Origin: Hypericum androsaemum
Taxonomy: Eukaryota; Streptophyta; Magnoliopsida; Malpighiales; Hypericaceae
Assembly: GCA_963995505.1 (NCBI GenBank)
Contig: OZ023194.1
Location: 13,388,428-13,452,427, forward strand
DNA length: 64,000 nucleotides
Direction of reading: 5' to 3'
Shown here: positions 58,959-64,000 of the stretch, in pieces
How the letters are laid out: each line of letters begins with the position of its first letter
Numbering within the stretch: position 1 is the stretch's first letter
The notes under the pieces: generated by a model
What the model was told of the DNA's origin: nothing
What the model saw: the letters and a program-made list of their open reading frames with translations, nothing else
The model's database searches: none
Program-made: the position numbers and the translations under genes

Positions 58959-60305
58959 TTCCAAATAGTGGTTGAAAAAAATTGCAAGAGATGAATTTAT
59001 TGTTTCGAAGATGAATTTATGTCTGTTATATAATCTTTTGTAAATAAATGAATTTTATTTTTCTTTACACTATAATTGCATGTGTCAAATATTAAATCAT
59101 ACACACCGTCAAATTTTTTTCAGAAGAATTAAATATGTTTCAAAATTTTGTTAAATTTAAATTCGACGCATTCGAATTCAACACATTCAAATGGTCACCC
59201 CTAGTTCGGGCGCTAATTTCTTTTATCGGATCTATTTTATTTACCAACCAATGTTCTTACGGAGTTTACCTCCTCTCCTAGATTTTATTAAAATTTTAAC
59301 GATTTAATATTCTTACTTTGTACGAAATAATTATATCCTATTGATTTGTCTCTCTCTGGTCAGATTCGCTAACAGAAAATGTGTGAGATAAGCCTGGAGT
59401 AAACAAAATGCAAAGCTTGTGATAAACCATTTTTTTCAAATTATTTCTCTCCTCGAAAAATTCGCAATCAATTTAGTTCGAAAAGATAAAGGGTTTATTA
59501 TTGTTTGCTTGCTTTCAAATTTAAATAATGACATCCATATGATGTTCCATTAGTATATTTCATGCATATCCGAGCTACGGTTTAAAAACAATTGATTAAA
59601 TTGTATATTTTGCATATCTGGGAGCTTGCATTGGATGTCACGGTCGTGTCAAGTGAATATTCGGATATCAGATAATTTTTAACAGCGAAAAAATTAGCGA
59701 TCAATACGATCTTTGCGGTCTAATTTCATTTTCATATCATGTAATTAGACAAGAACTATATACTAATTTAAAAATGTTACATTTCCACATATACTACAAT
59801 CCTGAGTTGGCCCACTAATTAGGAACTAATAAGCGATTGGAGAAAACGAAGACATCATAGCTGTTGAGCCTGAAACTCCAAAGACACTCAACATTGTTGG
59901 AATAGGAACAATCTCCAAACAACTCCACCTTGTTATCATTTTCTAGTTGGCCTATCAATTCCTCCAAAAATCCACCCTCCCCTTCAATTCGAAACCCCCT
60001 CTAACCTACGTAAGAGATTTGGATTTATGAGTTCAAGTCTTATAAATGTAAACGATATCTTGAAAGAATCACCGTCTAAATAAGATCTTGACGCTCTATA
60101 CAAGATACCTAAAAAAACCTTCTAAACCACCATTACCATGCCCATCTTATGCAACTCAATTAAAAATTGAAACAAACTAATCCTCAAAATTAATCCCTTT
60201 CCAAACACTACTTAATCATCCCTCCTTCCCTCCCTCCATCCATTACATATCTCCAACAATTGAACAAACCAAAGAACAGAACAGAACAGAATTCCTTCTC
60301 CCACC
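58959..60305. other. intergenic and gene leader
   Basis: AT-rich; an isolated GGTCACCCCTAG near 59195 resembles a hAT end without a visible partner. From about 60200 it is C-rich leader of the following gene, ending CCACCATGG. Confidence 0.5.
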
Positions 60306-61268
60306 ATGGAGATCATCAAACCAAGCAAGATCATGAGGAGATCTATCCACTCTTTCCTCCAAAACTATGAACACCTGACCTCAACAGGAGCCTTCCTGGC
60401 CTTCCCTTTCTCCTTTGCAATTCTCCTCTCCCAAGTAGTTCTTCCTGCCTCATCTCCGACACTTTTCCCTACCATTTATAATAGGCTAAGGACCCTATTC
60501 GAAGCAGCCGGGTTCCCTCAAACCTCAGAATTCTTCACCTTACTCAGCTTCAAGCTCTCCCAAACAATCTCCCAATCCATCTTCACACTCCCCTTCACTC
60601 TCACCTTCCTCCTCCTCGCCAAATCCTACGTGATCATCTCACTAAACCAAGGTAAACCCGCGTCGGTTTTTGCTGTTTTCGGCCCTCTCTTCCACACCAG
60701 CCTGTGGAACTCAGCCGTCACCCTGTCAGCCAGCACGACCGCCTTTTGCCTCCTCGTCTTCTCCTTCAACTTCCTAGACGGATTAGGCCTCTCCACCCCA
60801 TTGTCCCTTCTCTTCCTATCCGCTTTCGGGGCGATCGTCTACTCCATAATCCTTGCCAACACCTTCATAGTATGCAACCTCGCATTGGTCCTGTCAGGAT
60901 TCGAACAATCCGGGGGCTACCTATCGATACTCAAATCGTGTGTCATGATCCGGGGAAGGGCATCCACGGCTCTATCACTCGCGATTCCCGTCAACCTCGG
61001 CCTGGCCGGACTCGAAGCCTTGTTCCATTTCCGGATCGTCAGGAGATACTACACCGGACAGAGATCGAACCCTCTTAATTTCTTCCCATGGATGGCCTTG
61101 GAAGGGATGCTAATTGCTTACTTGTACTCGATTCTGATCGTTCTCGATACGGTGGTTAGCTGCAAATTCTACGAGAGCTGCAAGGCCAATTCTTCTGGTG
61201 GCCTGGATCAAGATGAAGAGTTCGTGTTCCGGATCGAAATTGGAGAGGAGAAGCTTTTTAATGGCTGA
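60306..61268 (+). CDS. multi-pass membrane protein, plant-specific (At5g61340-like)
   Basis: Intronless frame of 320 residues with a good plant start context (CCACCATGG). The N-terminus MEIIKPSKIMRRSIHSFLQN is basic; six or seven hydrophobic segments follow at about 27-50, 90-112, 122-155 (one or two), 160-198 (two), 222-243 and 262-290, and the tail is acidic (DQDEEFVFRIEIGEEK). No transport or enzyme motif is visible. It resembles the uncharacterised plant transmembrane family that I recall at Arabidopsis At5g61340, a few genes from TOC1, which would fit the local gene order. Codon use is GC-richer than the flanks and the frame is intact. Subcellular site and function are unknown. Confidence 0.85.
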   Translation: MEIIKPSKIMRRSIHSFLQNYEHLTSTGAFLAFPFSFAILLSQVVLPASSPTLFPTIYNRLRTLFEAAGFPQTSEFFTLLSFKLSQTISQSIFTLPFTLTFLLLAKSYVIISLNQGKPASVFAVFGPLFHTSLWNSAVTLSASTTAFCLLVFSFNFLDGLGLSTPLSLLFLSAFGAIVYSIILANTFIVCNLALVLSGFEQSGGYLSILKSCVMIRGRASTALSLAIPVNLGLAGLEALFHFRIVRRYYTGQRSNPLNFFPWMALEGMLIAYLYSILIVLDTVVSCKFYESCKANSSGGLDQDEEFVFRIEIGEEKLFNG

Positions 61269-62003
61269 TACGTGAGCTTGAAGGTTGAAGATCACTGACC
61301 AAATTGAAGAATTTCAAGTTCTTTTAATACAATTGGGAGTTGGGTTATTCTATTGTAGAAGGTGAAGTTTTTCAATTTATTGGGTTTTTTAAAGAGGAGA
61401 TAGAGAAATATAGAGTAGAAACCGATAAGATCAATCGGAAAAGTGTATCTTTGCTTAGTTTAGTCATTCTCCAATCCAATTAATTGGGTCCTTCTTGATT
61501 GATTAATTATTTTAAACTATCTATTATTTAGATATTCACAAGGTCGATTAATTCGAGTATGTAGGATTTTTAAATAGTGAGAAATTTTTTTCAACAAATA
61601 TTTTATATTGCTGTATTTCGAAAGAAAAAAAATGCATTAATCAATTTAATATTTCATGGAGTCCCGTTTCTTATTTGCAACTTGGGAATTGTCAATGCTC
61701 ACAGGTTCAATTATTTTAGTTTGGCTGGCTATAGTTTCGAATTGGATTGCAGAATTTTTATGAATTCAATTTTATGCAATTATAATCAGAAAGAAAGAGT
61801 TCGACAATACTCGACTCTCAAATATTTGTTTTCGGTATATATAGGGTCGTAGAGGGAAAAGGCACCAAATGTATACAAAAAGTTCTAATTTGGAGTAATC
61901 TACTTTTCCCATTCCTTAAATAAAGGTTTGAAGTAATCTAGCTTCTAAGCAACTTGGGATGTGGGGGCCAAGGAATATGCAAATACAACATCTTAACTTT
62001 TGT
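61269..62003. other. 3' region and spacer
   Basis: AT-rich 3' DNA of the membrane-protein gene; a 91-codon frame at 61577-61852 is not supported as a gene. Confidence 0.5.
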
Positions 62004-62021
62004 AACAATGGTCTACCAAAG

Positions 62022-62120
62022 CCAAAGGGTTTATAGCCTAGCGACACAAGACGTTGTAAATATCTAGGAGGTGCAGGGTTCGATCCCTGACATTGTCGGA
62101 TAAAATTTACCTATAAAAAA
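62022..62120 (+). mobile_element. tRNA-derived SINE with 18-bp target duplication
   Basis: A 99-bp element with a box A-like TAGCCTAGCGAC (about 62034), a box B GGTTCGATCC (62077-62086) and a 3' A-rich tail (CTATAAAAAA). It is flanked by AACAATGGTCTACCAAAG at 62004-62021 and 62121-62138, a perfect 18-bp duplication typical of LINE-mediated retroposition. Plant SINEs end in short poly-A or poly-T, as here. The size is at the low end for plant SINEs. Confidence 0.92.
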
Positions 62121-62138
62121 AACAATGGTCTACCAAAG

Positions 62139-63464
62139 ATAAACCAGAATTCAAGCAACCTCAATGTCCAAATCATTACACTTTGAATGAACTTTTTCAC
62201 CTCTCCCATGGTTTTCCAACTTCTAAGTAAAACATAATAAAAAGTTCTCGATTACACTACAATTCCAATTTTATGATTTGTATTGAAATAGAAATTTTGC
62301 GCCGAAACAACTACATATCACAACAATACTATTGTTGTGATCGTGTATCACTTTAAGAGAAAGAAACGGGTTCTCCAATCGTAGATATACAGCAACGTTA
62401 CAGGCAAATTTGTGTATACTTTTGTTGCTTCTTTGTTAAGTGAACATTGTAAATGATTACGTTACACCTTTCACATGAGGCCATCTAGCACTAATCATTT
62501 TTAAGGTTTCTAGTGTTAATCATTTGATTGTTAGTCCTAGGAGATGATGAAATCTAGCAGAGAGCCATGTGTTTTACCAGTCCAGTGGCTTTTTCTTTTT
62601 TATAAGGAAAAAAAAATTCATGAATCCTTAATGTTTGTCATAATATACTAGGAATTTCAAGTCTTAGTTAGTTAGCCTTTAAATTTTGAAAAAACAAAAC
62701 TTGTTAATCCTTTGGATTAATTTACATCTCAAATAATACATGAGGTACCAAAATACCTTCACTCACTTTAAAACTCTCAAACCACCCTTGAATATACAAA
62801 TCTAGTTTCCACAAAAAAACCTCACCTCATAAATTAAGAAAAAAATTAAGTCTACCCTACCCATTAAATCCAACTCAATCTACTAATCCTAAACCCAAAC
62901 GATGAATCTCCCTCTTCATCCCACTTATTGGTTTTATTCAACGTATTCTCTTTTCATGTTGTTTCGGTAAATTGACTGTAATGGTGATCATTATGTTTTT
63001 TTTTGCATGAAAAATCTCTTTGTATGGATTCACGAAATTCTTTTTCCGTCCATTGCTTGATGATTAAGTGAAAATATATTTTTACCGGTTGAGTTTTTTA
63101 GGGTTCATAAACCAAACAATTAAGTATTTTTTTGTTTTTAATGTGGTGTCGTGTGATTAGTATGTTTTATCTTGATTTTAGAGTTTTAAACTAATGAAGA
63201 ATTATTTTAGTAATCTCATGTAACATTTAAGCTTTGATTTAAGAGACTAATGAGTTCGATTTCTCAAAACTCAAAGACTAATTAACTAAGAACTGGACCT
63301 TGGAGTATGTTATGACAAGTCCGGAGAATTGGGATTAGAGTCTACGATCACGGTTCAAACTCTGACGTGTAAAAAATAGATATGGAAGAAATAACAATCC
63401 GAACTTAGATTAGTCACCCCATAAATATTTGAATACAACGATCATGTTCATACAACAAAATGTT
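62139..63464. other. intergenic, nothing recognised
   Basis: AT-rich DNA with no gene or repeat structure that can be supported; the last part is the 3' region of the PMEI-type gene. Confidence 0.5.
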
Positions 63465-64000
63465 TCAATTCTCAGCCAAATAAACAGCAGCAAGAGCTGG
63501 TCCGAACAAGACCTTCCACTTCCTGATCCTCTCACTAACAGCAGGGATACCGACCTTCGCGGTAGCCAAGGCGTTCTCGCAACTCTCGACGCTATCCAGG
63601 GCTGTGTGGACGTCCATGCTCGCAACTCCCGCTTCCAAGTCATCATCACGTAGGACCAACTCCTTCTTCGTATCCTCGAAGTAGGAGATACACGATATAA
63701 GTGGTTCGGCTGCTCTAGGATAAGACCTCGTGGTACTGACAAGGAACGCTTGGACGCTGCCTGATTCCTTGACGACTGTCTGGAGGGCGATCTTAGCCAG
63801 AGATTTCCCATCGGTTGCAGATGAGATTCTGGGATTCTGTCGCAGCACGACCAGGCACGACTTGTAGTTGTCGCTTCTCTTGCACGCGTCCATTATTAGC
63901 CTCTGCACCGCGACCCCATTAATGGCATGGCTTCGGCTTAGGAAGAACAGAGTACACATGACTGCCGCGAAGACCGGATTGATCACGCCACGAGAATCCA
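63465..64000 (-). CDS. pectin methylesterase/invertase inhibitor-domain protein, 5' end outside window
   Basis: Secreted plant inhibitors of this fold bind pectin methylesterase or acid invertase in the cell wall or vacuole. The frame stays open to the window edge. No ATG exists in the first codons (the apparent start is GTG), so the true start lies beyond 64000. The visible part has a signal-peptide core (VFAAVMCTLFFLSRSHA), then a four-helix PMEI domain. Its four conserved Cys are in DACKRSDNYKSC (first disulphide hairpin) and in PLISC and SVESC (second pair). The motif LAKIALQTVVKESGS is typical of the family. The stop is TGA at 63467-63465. About 170-178 residues are visible, near the usual 170-200. 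PMEI and invertase-inhibitor roles cannot be told apart by eye. Confidence 0.88.
   Translation of the reverse strand, partial: DSRGVINPVFAAVMCTLFFLSRSHAINGVAVQRLIMDACKRSDNYKSCLVVLRQNPRISSATDGKSLAKIALQTVVKESGSVQAFLVSTTRSYPRAAEPLISCISYFEDTKKELVLRDDDLEAGVASMDVHTALDSVESCENALATAKVGIPAVSERIRKWKVLFGPALAAVYLAEN

Noticed and set aside
63465..63986. A complete 173-residue PMEI-type protein starting at 63986.
   Set aside because: The apparent start codon is GTG; plants need ATG and the frame is open to the edge, so the protein is 5'-truncated here.

Overview
This is plant nuclear DNA, almost certainly from a eudicot. It carries intron-containing and intronless plant genes with plant splice sites: the clock gene TOC1/PRR1, a P-class PPR gene, a GT34 xyloglucan xylosyltransferase, a plant multi-pass membrane protein and a PMEI-type inhibitor. 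Between them lies AT-rich DNA full of plant transposon families and decayed plant pararetrovirus. The species cannot be named from sequence alone.

Layout. 1-3.3 kb: TOC1 on the minus strand, six exons, C-terminal end beyond the window; two evening-element matches lie upstream. 3.3-16.2 kb: a repeat-rich spacer with minisatellites, a candidate small two-exon gene (8.9-9.3 kb), a MULE-like element with ~180-bp inverted ends, a 176-bp tandem repeat block, a MULE MITE with a perfect 9-bp duplication and a TRIM-like miniature LTR element. 16.3-20.5 kb: the PPR gene and the xylosyltransferase gene, both plus strand and each a single open frame. 21.6-22.6 kb: an uncharacterised two-exon gene on the minus strand. 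23-36 kb: a solo LTR with internal minisatellites, inverted Copia-like LTR copies flanking duplicated fragments of a RING/LON-domain gene, more tandem repeats, and a second copy of the MULE MITE.

36.7-54.1 kb is the most striking region. A broken RGG-type RNA-binding protein gene abuts three decayed copies of one endogenous pararetrovirus (Caulimoviridae, petuvirus/florendovirus-like layout: movement protein, coat protein, zinc knuckle, protease, RT, RNase H, then a second ORF). Copies 1 and 2 form a head-to-head inverted repeat with arms of more than 5 kb around a 26-bp spacer; copy 3 follows copy 2 directly. All are damaged by stops, frameshifts, deletions and a snap-back duplication. They still show the promoter, an upstream 44-bp repeat array, a tRNA-Met primer site and a second ORF starting in frame one codon after the polyprotein stop.

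54.2-64 kb: a second 176-bp repeat block, two neighbouring hAT-type MITEs with perfect 8-bp duplications, the membrane protein gene, a 99-bp tRNA-derived SINE with an 18-bp duplication, and at the right edge a PMEI/invertase-inhibitor gene whose start is cut off.

The host genes do not form a pathway. They are independent single-copy-style plant genes; from memory, TOC1 next to this PPR matches the Arabidopsis At5g61370-At5g61380 pair. The novelty lies in the pararetrovirus palindrome and the densely nested small transposons.
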